Part shown: positions 23,825-33,217 of the stretch, in pieces
Position numbering within the stretch: position 1 is the stretch's first letter
Layout of the letters: every line of letters starts with the position of its first letter
From: Arthrinium phaeospermum
Lineage: Eukaryota; Ascomycota; Sordariomycetes; Amphisphaeriales; Apiosporaceae
Assembly: GCA_006503535.1 (NCBI GenBank)
Contig: QYRS01000001.1
Coordinates: 2,976,001 to 3,040,000 of the forward strand
Direction of reading: 5' to 3'
DNA length: 64,000 nucleotides
Translations under genes and position numbers: made by a program
Notes under the pieces: generated by a model
The model's input: only the letters and a program-made list of their open reading frames with translations
Told to the model about the DNA's origin: nothing
Database searches by the model: none

Positions 23825-26800
23825 CTAATGCTCGTCATTCTTGCCCATTCCGTCAGCACCACGCATTTCTAGCCGCTCATCTAAGACGGAAGCAGTATCG
23901 TCATCGTCATCGTCATCTTCATCCCCATCAGATTGATCATCCACCTCACCAGCAGCCTGACCGGCGTTAGTGCCGCTTGCCCCCGTTGCGGGTCGCCGCT
24001 TCTTCTCGAAGTCTTGCCGGTGAGCCTCGGCCATGATACGGCGGATGCTCTCGCCCCCGGGTCGGACTTCGGAACGTCGGCGTCGGCGCAGCCCAGCTTC
24101 ATCGGGTGTACGCGCCGCGGAAGCCGTGGTCTCGGCTGTAGCGACGGCCGTGATCTCGTGCGGCGCGGCACTGCTTGCTTGCTCCTGTGCAGGAGGGGGC
24201 GCTTCGCCTGGGGTTTGGCGCTCGCTCCCGCTTTCGTCGGAGCTGGGGCGCTCGATCAGAGGCTCGTGGCCTAGGTGGTATGGAAGGGGAACATCCCGGC
24301 TCGCCTTATACTGTGCTACGTTGCCACAGTGTTCGTTCTCGACACGGAGAAGAGCCCACATGCCGCGACGGGTGACTTCCGCGAACCCCAGAAGAAACGA
24401 GACAGCCGTGCTGTGCTGAGTGTCGTGCGTGAAGATGGCATAGAAGATCCAGGCGAAACGTAAGATAGGGTCGATTACCATAATGGCGTAGTAGATCCAT
24501 CGTCGTTTGAGCGCCAGTATGTCGCGAAGCAGGTTGTGGCGCGCGTCGGGCTGAAGCAACGAGAAATCCATCAACAGGTCCCATATGGAACAGTATATCG
24601 CGTTGACGGTGCTGAAGGTGACGAACAGAGCAAGATTCGAGTGTGAATCATGCATGCGGTAGATGGAGAGCATCACAGCTGCCAGGATGGTCATACCGTA
24701 TTTTCCACAGTTGACCAGGTGCGGAAACATATTCTTGGTGTCGGCATAACGCCTGATGCACTGAAATGCACGCCATATGGCCGGGACAGCGTTGAAGAAA
24801 CCAAGCAATCTAGAATGACTGGAATTGCATTGTGATGGATCATTCCACGAGCGTGCATACAGGCAAAAGAATAATTCAACGTTCTGGGTCTGTCAGTGAG
24901 AAGGTCCTGCAGGAGATGGGAGATGGATCACTTACACAGGTGGCGTATGTTAACGAGCAATACATATCGCCCAGAAAGAAGTCGCGAAATTCGACTGGAA
25001 AAAGTCCGGCAAAGAGTAAACGGTACTGGGGAAAACAGTTAGTACGTGTAAATGACCTTGACAGCGAGGGGAGGGATCGCGTCAACCGAGGGATGGATCA
25101 TGTTGCAACCAACTTACATGGGAATAAGCAAACCATTTCCGACTCCGATGGCCAAGAACGGGTGCCGGCAACAGGATAAGCACGACTGTGAAGAATATCA
25201 GGAGGACTGGATAGTACAGGAACATGTCTGGTGATCCGTAGCGCGTAAAGTTGAGCCATATGAATATGCCTAGAAGCAAGAGGCAGAAACTCGGGAAGGC
25301 GGCAAGCTCCCGCCAGTCAAGGTGGTGACGGGGGTCGAACTCGAAAATGAAGGGGTAGTTGATCTTGTTTTTGTTCCAGAGGTAGCAGTCGCCGCAGAAG
25401 AGGGCGAAGAGATACAGCATCAAGAAGTAGCCGCCGTATAACTGCATGAGGTATGCGGTCTGCTCGCGTACAATCGGGTCAGGGTCGAATAGGAGCTCCA
25501 CGCCGTAGACGAGACCCTGCAGTGTGAACACGGCACCAGTGCCAATGAAGAGGCCGTTGACAAATGTGCTCCCAGACACATCCTTCGGCCGCCGGGTAAG
25601 CCGCCGTAGCTTTCCGGCCGCGATCTTGTGGTTTCCCTTCTCGAAGTACCTCGCATACAAGTCCTCAACGGCAACCAAGTGCGATTCGAGCACGTCGCTG
25701 TTGACAAACCAGGACTTGTTGACCTTTTCGTTCATGTACTTGTACGGCGGCCTGGCGTTTACGGCCTTGTCGTACTTCTTGTTGAGCTTCCGGAAGGCTG
25801 TCCGGTTCAGTAGCGTGTACGACTTGAGGAGCTCAAGACCTCGATAGAACTCCTGGAGGGCCAACTTCAGCTTGCGCTTTGCCGTGCGGTAGGGCACATC
25901 ATCGTCGTGCGGCTTCTTGACATAGTCGCGGCCGGACTCGTCTGTTCTGCCGTTGAAGTTGGGCGTTGTAGGCATCTTCATCAAGGCCTTGGAGTTTGGA
26001 CCGGGCTTGAAGATCTTGGACTTGATCGGATCCATCCACCCTTGTGCGCTCTCACCATTGATCTTCATGTGGTGGCCATGGCCGTTTCCTGCCTCGCCAT
26101 TCTTGCGTCGCTTCACTTCGGCAAGCTCATTGGCCCGTCGGTTGCGCATCTCGTGCAGCTGATCACGGAGCACCGACAGTCTCTGTCCCGCCTGCTCTTC
26201 TTTCTGCTTATAGAAAGTCTCGACTTTGTCAAGTTCACCGTCTAGAAACTCGAAGAACTCATGTTCTCTTTGCCGCACAGTGTCGAGCGCATACAGGCCC
26301 ATATCGGTTCTGCTATCTCCGTCGACCCCTGCAAAATCGCTGGCCCCGGATGAGAAGAGGCGTCTTAGGCGCATTGAGGATGTCCGTGCCATGGGAGAAG
26401 GGTCTGGTAAGGCCGAAGTCCTCCTGTTGATTGGAACAGGGGGCGGATCCATCGACAAACTTCTCTGGAGGGTCAGGCGACTTGATCCACCCGCAGCAGG
26501 GTCGTCAATTGCAGGCCCGGGCAAAGCAAACGCATTCTTATTGCTCGAAGTAGCGGCCAAGGCCAACGGAGACTGCGACGGTGGTGTAGGTACGAAACTT
26601 CCATAGTTCCCGGTATTACCAGGAGATTTGGTCAGGGATTGACTCTCCCTCCTTGCCATGGCCACGGGCCCGGCAGTAGCAGCACGCCCCAAGGGACCTG
26701 GGCCTTCGGTTGTCTGCCGCTCAAGTCCATCATCGGGTCTGGGGGTGACTCGATTCTGGAAAGATGTCGGCGTCTTCCGCGGGCGCAATTCACCTCTTCT

Positions 26801-27163
26801 GCCTAACGGCGTGGTGTTCGCCTTGGCAATGGCCCGCGTCACGGACTTGACATATTTCTTGCCGGCCTTGTAGTTGAGATACTTGATTCTCCATTCTGGT
26901 TCCTGAGTTAGCCAAAGTTTCCTCGCGAATGACTAAGTAGTTGACCCCGCAAGAACACGACGACAACTGGAGGGAATCGGCGAATCGATGTGTGAATGTG
27001 TGTGACATGACGATGATATATAATAGGATAGGGCTGATGCATCAAGATCATCACGCAGGTTTCGAAACAAATCCTTGCTTGCGATTGTGGGTATATCTGC
27101 AGGTCGATATCGTAAAAACTTACCAGGCACCAAGTCCTGCTCAAGCTCCTTTGCGAATTTCAT
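23825..27163 (-). CDS. SPX-EXS domain phosphate exporter (SYG1/XPR1 family), 990 aa
   Basis: Four exons: 27124-27163, 25118-26895, 24936-25025 and 23825-24889. Introns are 228, 92 and 46 bp, and the second has a TACTAAC branch site. The N-terminus MKFAKELEQDLVP then EWRIKYLNYK is the canonical SPX start. The SPX core, split by a long low-complexity insert (about 35-190), ends with the helical segment ELLKSYTLLNRTAFRKLNKK and its lysine cluster for inositol pyrophosphate binding. Several membrane helices follow, then the EXS domain (SHSRLLGFF, IWRAFQCIRRYADT, PHLVNCGKYG). The cytosolic tail is Arg- and Ser-rich and ends with a run of Asp. XPR1 relatives export phosphate across the plasma or Golgi membrane under SPX control. 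The frame is clean. The gene is divergent from the GH18 gene. Confidence 0.95.
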
Positions 27164-28701
27164 GACGTCAAACTCATAATAAACAGCGCCAACAGCAGCA
27201 GCAGCAGCAGCAACAACAACGACAACGACAACCAGAATAGCGTTTCTCAACGGCGGTGGCGGAATGCTGCTAGGAAAGGGAAGAAAAAGAGAGATTGGCG
27301 GCAGTCAAAATAAAGGCGTGCCTTAGGTTGGAGCCAATTGAACCAAAAATGGCTTGTGAAAATAAATCTGGGAAGGACTGGAATGACAAGGCGATGGTTT
27401 TGTAGCACAGGGGCCCCTTCCCTGTCCTGATTGGCCGCATGAACGGATCGGCCCAGTGTCTAACGCCCCGGCACGCCTGGCCGGGCATGACTAGGCCAAC
27501 GAAGCTAGAGTCAAGAAAGACAATCGATTCCACCATCTCCCCGGGAGCATCACGACAACAAGAACTCGTCGCTGCTTGGTATGAGCACGGATCAACTACG
27601 GCCGGCCCTGTGGAACAGCCGCTGAAACCCGAGACGTCCAGCATTAGTCAATTGATTTAATCAATTGTAGGCGCACGATTGACGAGAGTACCGGACGGCG
27701 GTCCCGTCTCCTTCAAGGAGGTCAAGTTGCAAGGATGGAGATAAGGCTCAACGGTACGACCCGGGTTTGGCAGCTGATGCAGATCTGGTAATATCTATTC
27801 AGACTATTGCCACATCAACATCAGGTCGGACGGCATCAGCCGCAACGACGTACTCAAATAATGCCCCAGTGAAACAAACGCCCAGCAGCTACTGAGCCCA
27901 TAGTCCAGAACCGATGCAATCCAGATGCTCTCAATTGGGCTTCGAGACAGGGATGAATAGGGATAGCGTGGCTAGGCCAGTTACATCAGTTGCCAGTCCC
28001 ATCCAGGCCCGTGCGGGAACGACTCACTACCGATGACAGTAGACTGTACCAGGTAGACACAACTGATGTTGGAATAATTCTAGACTCGTATATTGCCCAG
28101 ACTTGAACTGGATAATGCAATGAAGATGGAAGAGTTGACACGGGGCCTTGAACTGTCTGCCACTCTTGAGCCACAGGGGCCCCCACAAGCCACACCATCG
28201 CCGGCCACATCCGACATGCATTCGAACCTACTTCGCTGGAGTAGATCGACTAATCGATGGCTTATACAGCGGACTTTGACCTAACTGGACGAGAAGGTCT
28301 CGCGACGAGATCCATCTAAATTATGACAGAAAGAAATACCAATAGCGCTTGACAGGAATCCAGTCTGTCTCCATTGATCATTTTCTCAGTATCTATGGTA
28401 AAGCCTTCCCGAAGACCAAGGCTGGAGAATGAGAGAAATCCACAGACCGCAGCACATCAATTCGATGACCGTAAAAGTACATGCATAAACAACCCACCAG
28501 CACCAACACCAAAATCTCACAACCCCTTCGCCTACCGCTGTCAGAACTGTCTTCTGCAAACCGCAATTGCACTCGCTCTGCCGTCATTGGACTTTCAGAC
28601 CGACGAGGACTTCATCAACTCATAGCCGTAAAAGCAGGCGCTTACCAGAGCAAACGCGCAAAGCCTTTTGTGGTGCTGTGTGTACCTATTCTGCGCCTGC
28701 C
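27164..28701. other. Divergent promoter region of the SPX-EXS and GH18 genes
   Basis: The SPX-side leader contains a CAG/CAA/CGA trinucleotide microsatellite at about 27190-27235. No gene is supported in the rest. Confidence 0.5.
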
Positions 28702-29772
28702 ATGGCATCTTCGTCGCGAGAATCTCTACCACGCATAGTCCTATACCACCAAACCACCCATGACCCCAATGGAAACCACATTTCCATACTGCCTCTGATT
28801 ACCCAACCGGGGATTGCCGTGACACACATCATAGTAGCGGCCATCCACATCAACGATGACCCAAATGGCCTGACCCTCAATGATCACGGGCCTGCAGACC
28901 CGAGGTACATCACCTTGTGGGCAGAACTTCGTATTGCGCAAGCCAGCGGCATCAAGGTGCTTGGCATGCTGGGCGGGGCCGCCAAAGGCTCCTACACCCG
29001 ACTGGACCAGGATCAGTCTACCTTCGAGGCATACTACGCCCCCGTCCACGATGCCATAAAGCAACGGGCCCTCGACGGCATCGACCTGGACGTCGAAGAG
29101 CCCATGTCGCTAGGCGGCGTCATCCGGCTGATTGACCGCATCCGCGCCGACTTTGGCCCGGACTTCCTGATCACGATGGCTCCGGTAGCGGCCGCCCTCC
29201 TGGATGTCCGTCGCAACCTCAGTGGTTTCGACTACGAGGCGCTCGAGGTGATGCGCGGCAGCCAGATTGCCTGGTACAACACCCAGTTCTACTGCGGGTG
29301 GGGCGACGCCAGCAACCCCATCATGTACGAGATGATTATCGCTCGCGGGTGGGCGCCCGAAAAGGTCGTCATCGGCCTCGTGACGAACCCCGCTAACGGC
29401 GCCGGGTTCGTCCCGTGGGAGATTCTGAAAGTGAACCTGACGCTTCTCAAGTTCCAGTTCAGTCGGTTTGGCGGCGTCATGGGCTGGGAGTATTTCAACA
29501 GCTCACCGGGGGGCAACGACAAGCCGTGGGAATGGGCTCAGCGCATGACCTCGGTCTTGAGACCCGGCGAGGGTGCCGCAATCGGCGAGGCATCTGACAC
29601 GGCGGGCCCTCAAGATATGAATACGGTCAAAAGTGACGGGATTGATGTGTCCAAGAAACCGAGCTCATTTGTTCAGGTGGCAGATCCGGATATTGGCACG
29701 TCAACTGTAACCGTACCCGTACCTACGGATTTCGACTACTTCTCGGACTTCTCCAACGGGTCTGATGATTAG
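28702..29772 (+). CDS. GH18 family glycoside hydrolase without a secretion signal, 356 aa
   Basis: A single exon starting MASSSRESLP. The GH18 signature DxxDxDxE is intact as D125-G-I-D128-L-D130-V-E132, with E132 the expected catalytic acid. Supporting barrel motifs are KVLGMLGGAAKGSY (strand 3), LITMAPVAAALL, IAWYNTQFY and MGWEYFNS near residue 261. These enzymes cleave chitin or the GlcNAc-GlcNAc core of N-glycans. The absence of a signal peptide suggests a cytosolic enzyme, perhaps acting on free or misfolded-glycoprotein glycans rather than a wall chitinase; this is inference. A short acidic tail rich in Asp/Ser ends the protein. The frame stays open upstream to about 28567, but Met at 28702 is the better start because it lies just before the first barrel strand. 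Confidence 0.88.
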   Translation: MASSSRESLPRIVLYHQTTHDPNGNHISILPLITQPGIAVTHIIVAAIHINDDPNGLTLNDHGPADPRYITLWAELRIAQASGIKVLGMLGGAAKGSYTRLDQDQSTFEAYYAPVHDAIKQRALDGIDLDVEEPMSLGGVIRLIDRIRADFGPDFLITMAPVAAALLDVRRNLSGFDYEALEVMRGSQIAWYNTQFYCGWGDASNPIMYEMIIARGWAPEKVVIGLVTNPANGAGFVPWEILKVNLTLLKFQFSRFGGVMGWEYFNSSPGGNDKPWEWAQRMTSVLRPGEGAAIGEASDTAGPQDMNTVKSDGIDVSKKPSSFVQVADPDIGTSTVTVPVPTDFDYFSDFSNGSDD

Positions 29773-30233
29773 GATGATAGGGATCTGGGAACGAAATGGC
29801 TACGAAGCGTCACGCTGATACCCCCAAGTTGTTTTGTCCTGCCTTTTCATGCTTTACAACTGCCCCTGAACGACTGAATTGATTCATGCATAGCGGTGGA
29901 CGCCTTTGCTTGTGTTCCGGTAGAGTAGATCATGCATATTTCCTCGTCCTCGAAAGGCTAGATAGATCCTTACACAAGATTTGTTAGAGGAGTATAGAGC
30001 ATTTGATCACTATCATCATATAACCGAAGCAAGGAATTGCCAATGGGAAAGTTCACTTGGTCTAACCTTCGTGAAGGCGTGCTGGGCAAATACATACAAC
30101 ACAGCAACTTCAGACCGTCTCTATGCAAAACGCCATACATGCAAAAACCCTGCACCCCCAACTCCTTAGCTGTAAAAAAAAGACAAATCTCCAGCCCAAT
30201 GCAATCGAGGACTTGTGCTCGCACGTGCTCACA
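29773..30233. other. 3' intergenic region between convergent genes
   Basis: It holds the 3' ends of the GH18 gene and of the coiled-coil protein gene. Nothing else is seen. Confidence 0.5.
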
Positions 30234-30909
30234 TCACGGCTTTCCTCCAAATGCCCTGTCCATTTCCTCGCCCTGGTCGACTGCCATTTCGCACGCCCCC
30301 TGCCGGTCTGCCAGACTCATCTCCGCGAACTGCCCCGCCACCGACAGCGGCGTCACGTCGCCGTGCAGGTGTTGCTGTTGGCCCGGCGGCGGCGTCATGG
30401 TCGCCGGCAGGCCCGCGCCCGCCTCCGACATGCTCGTCTTCTTCTCGGGCTCCAGCAGGCGGGCCTCGCTGTCGAGCCAGCCGGGCGCGACGCGGCGCTT
30501 CTCGGCCAGTTCGCGCGCCGCGATGCGCTCCTCGAGGGCCTGCAGCTCCCGCCCGGCCTCTTCCTGCATCCGCGCCACGTGCGCCTGCAGCGCCCGGCAG
30601 CTCGCCATGATGTCGTCCGGGTGCGCCGCGTGGCCCGACGCCGAGACCACGTACTTGGGCTTCGCGTCGGCCGCGGTGCTTGTTAGGCCCGTCGTCGAGG
30701 ACGGCGGCAGCGTCGACGGCATGTTCTTGTAGGTGTACGGCAGGGTCGCGACGACGGGGAGCGTGACGAATGGGGATACGGTTAGGGGCACTTGGGCCAG
30801 GAGCGGATGTGTGCCTGGGAAATTGATGTGCGGGTTAGCAATTGCGTCCGGTGATCCTGTGAGATGGGGGTGGAGGCTAGGAGAGGCAGTCCTTACGGGT
30901 GTTGTGCAT
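30234..30909 (-). CDS. Conserved-looking coiled-coil protein of unknown function, 197 aa
   Basis: The model has two exons: a 13-base first exon (30897-30909, ATGCACAACACCC) and 30234-30814. The intron has a GTAAGG donor, a GCTAACC branch and a TTTCCCAG acceptor, and phase 1 is kept. Residues about 68-115 form a charged helix with heptad-like spacing (LQAHVARMQEEAGRELQALE, then ARELAEKRRVAPGWLDSEAR). Pro/Thr-rich segments flank it. A late segment (QFAEMSLADRQGACEMAVDQ) is helical and ends near the C-terminus. There is no signal peptide or membrane span. I do not recognise the family. The very short first exon is the least certain part; the second exon alone is well supported. The gene is divergent from the pICln gene, with 417 bp between starts. 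Confidence 0.68.
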
Positions 30910-31326
30910 GATCGCAGATGCGCCCTGCGCAGTTATGTGGCGAATTTGAAGGTGTGTCGATTTAGATGGCAAGTTGTAGGGAGACCTTCAATGGTGGAAT
31001 GCGTCATACGGGAATTGTTCAGAGGACAAAGAAAGGCTCTTGAAATAAATGGCTGGTGAAAGACCTGGGAGTGTTGGTGAGGATGTCCGATCGGACGAAT
31101 GTATGTACGTAGCCCCCTGCAGTGTTGCGACAACCCGCCTGTAAATTGGCCTTGCAGGTGGGTTGCTCGATAACCGATAAGCCCCGCCATCTAGCTTTCA
31201 AGCTTACTCTCTGGGGAAGCTCACAAAGCTCAATTAAGCCTTGCCCATCTCAGCAACAGCATTCATATAACTGCACCATAACAGGACTGGAACTTTTCAG
31301 ACAGCATCATCAAGAAACCCACCAAT
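30910..31326. promoter_or_regulatory. Short divergent promoter between the coiled-coil and pICln genes
   Basis: Only 417 bp separate the two starts, so both promoters must lie here and may be shared. No individual element can be assigned by eye. Confidence 0.45.
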
Positions 31327-32356
31327 ATGCTTCCTACAGTCATAAAGACCTGCCCTTCGGCAGACAACGACTTTGAGCCTCTCAGCGAGTACCAAGCTCA
31401 GACGCCTGAAACTTTCTTCGGCGGGAAGCCCGTCCTTTACTTCCATGATGCGAATGTAAAGGCCTGGTGCTCAACGGAGCACTACAAACGACTCTACTTC
31501 TTCTCCGGGGATGACTCCGCCGCAAAGCATCCTACGGCACCCGAGAACTTGGCGCTGGAGAATGATGGCGGAAAGCACATGAGAGAGGAAGCTCAGGTCC
31601 AAGTGTTTGTCGGATCAAGGTGAGACTTCGCACAATATTCAGGCAAATACCGTCTCTATGAATGCATCGACTAATCGCTCGCATAGCAAATTTATTCTAT
31701 TTTCTCCCAGCAGTGGCACCGGCATAGAGATCCCGTACCCTGCCATCACTCTGCATGCCACCAAGAACTTCAAGAGTCTGCAGTCCCCCGACAACGCAGA
31801 CCTCAAGTTCGTAGGCGTCTACATGCAGCTGGAGTTCTCGGGTGACGGCGGTGGCGATGATGACGACAACTTCGATCCCATCGAGCTCACTCTGATCCCG
31901 TCACAGAGCCCCGAGAACCCGTCTGATTCCCGGGTCGACCCACTCAATGCCGAGCGCAATGCCGCCCTATTTAATCAGATCTCGGCCTGCTCGAACTTGC
32001 ATCCTGACCCGCAAGATGAAGACGATGATGATGAGGAAGATGAGACGGATCGGATTGTCTTCGAAGGGGAGGCTCTGGAGGGTTTGCCTGGCGCTTTTCG
32101 AGGCGATGCGGATGGCGGCTTGCCTCCGCCTATGCCTGGCAGTTCGGGCTGGATCACTGCTGAAAACGTGAACGAGTTTTTCGATGCCGAGGGAAACTGG
32201 ATTGGCGGTGGCGGTGACGAAGGCGACGAGGGTGTCAGCGGTGAACTGGGTGAGGGCGCCGGCCGAGTCCGCGTGCGAGATGAGTTGGATGGCGATGGCG
32301 CCAATGGACACGACAACGCGGACACGGCCGATTCTAAGCGACCGCGGACGGAATAA
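31327..32356 (+). CDS. pICln-like protein (methylosome subunit family), 320 aa
   Basis: Two exons, 31327-31619 and 31687-32356, joined through a GTGAGA donor and CATAG acceptor with phase 2 kept. The ICln (Lot5-like) PH fold is visible: FFGGKPVLYFHDANVKAW, then KRLYFFSG, QVQVFVGSS and KFILFSPSSGTGIEIPYPAI. The last is a strongly conserved stretch. Acidic runs follow (GGDDDDNFDP, then DEDDDDEEDETDR), as in pICln proteins, where they contact Sm proteins. In animals pICln is the chaperone that brings Sm proteins to the PRMT5 methylosome for snRNP assembly; the same role here is inferred. The C-terminal part is a Gly/Asp/Glu-rich tail. The earlier chloride-channel label for the family is not supported by the sequence. 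Confidence 0.88.
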
Positions 32357-33217
32357 GCTGTCGAAGCATGGCTCAATGGTAGGAGACAAACAGTATGATA
32401 GGGCCACGACGAAAGCCGGCGGATTGCTTTCTCAATAGGATAGGTATGTGGCCGCCACCCCCTGCCGAACCGTCACAATGCTTATGCCGAACAGATTACC
32501 TTGTGCAGATGATGATACCCAATAAGAAAAAACCACAGACGGACTGCACCGACTATCATAGACAGTACGAGATGTGCACATGCCCCTTTTGATCTATTTG
32601 TGCCTCGTCCACTCTCGCGGAACCCGGGGATGGCACCGGGCGCTGAGACTTGGTGTTAGGTCAGGTCTTGCCGCTGGAGTCCGAGAGCGCGAGACGAAGT
32701 GCAACAACTCGGCACCGAAAACCATGATGGTGTGGGTGCGTGAAAACCGAGGCTGGCGAGTCGTGCAGCAACCCCTATGTTTACAGCCCGAAACACGTTG
32801 TTATTGAGCTTTCCACCGTTGCTTGGCGCATAAGGTTCAAAGTCGCAGTAGCTGGCAGTTAACAACATGCCTATTCACACCAGAAGACAGCCCCTTTAGC
32901 TTATCGTGACAACTCACTGGCACCAGCCTCTTGTCTCAGAGACGTGGGGTTGACTGGAATGCAATTTGGCCCAGCGACGCATTCCACGGGGGTCAACACC
33001 CCCCAACTCTAGATCGTTCGATCGGACATGACCATGTTTTCTCGTTTTATCACAAGGGATACCCGTTGTCTGTTTCGTTGCCCTTGACCACCTTCTACGT
33101 CTGATTTGCCATATGTGTGCCCGGCGAATGACGAGATCCCAGCTTCTGTATAGTGAGCTTTAGGCTGATTGCTACACACAAACACTCGTTTCTGCCCTTT
33201 CCTCTCGCTATTCCAGG
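32357..33217. other. Intergenic region between pICln and the single-pass membrane protein gene
   Basis: It holds the pICln 3' region and, at the right, a pyrimidine-rich leader before the next start. No gene is seen. Confidence 0.5.

Noticed and set aside
27164..27250. Upstream in-frame Val/Ala-rich extension of the SPX protein
   Set aside because: It begins with TTG, not ATG, and is encoded by a trinucleotide microsatellite; SPX proteins start with MKF.
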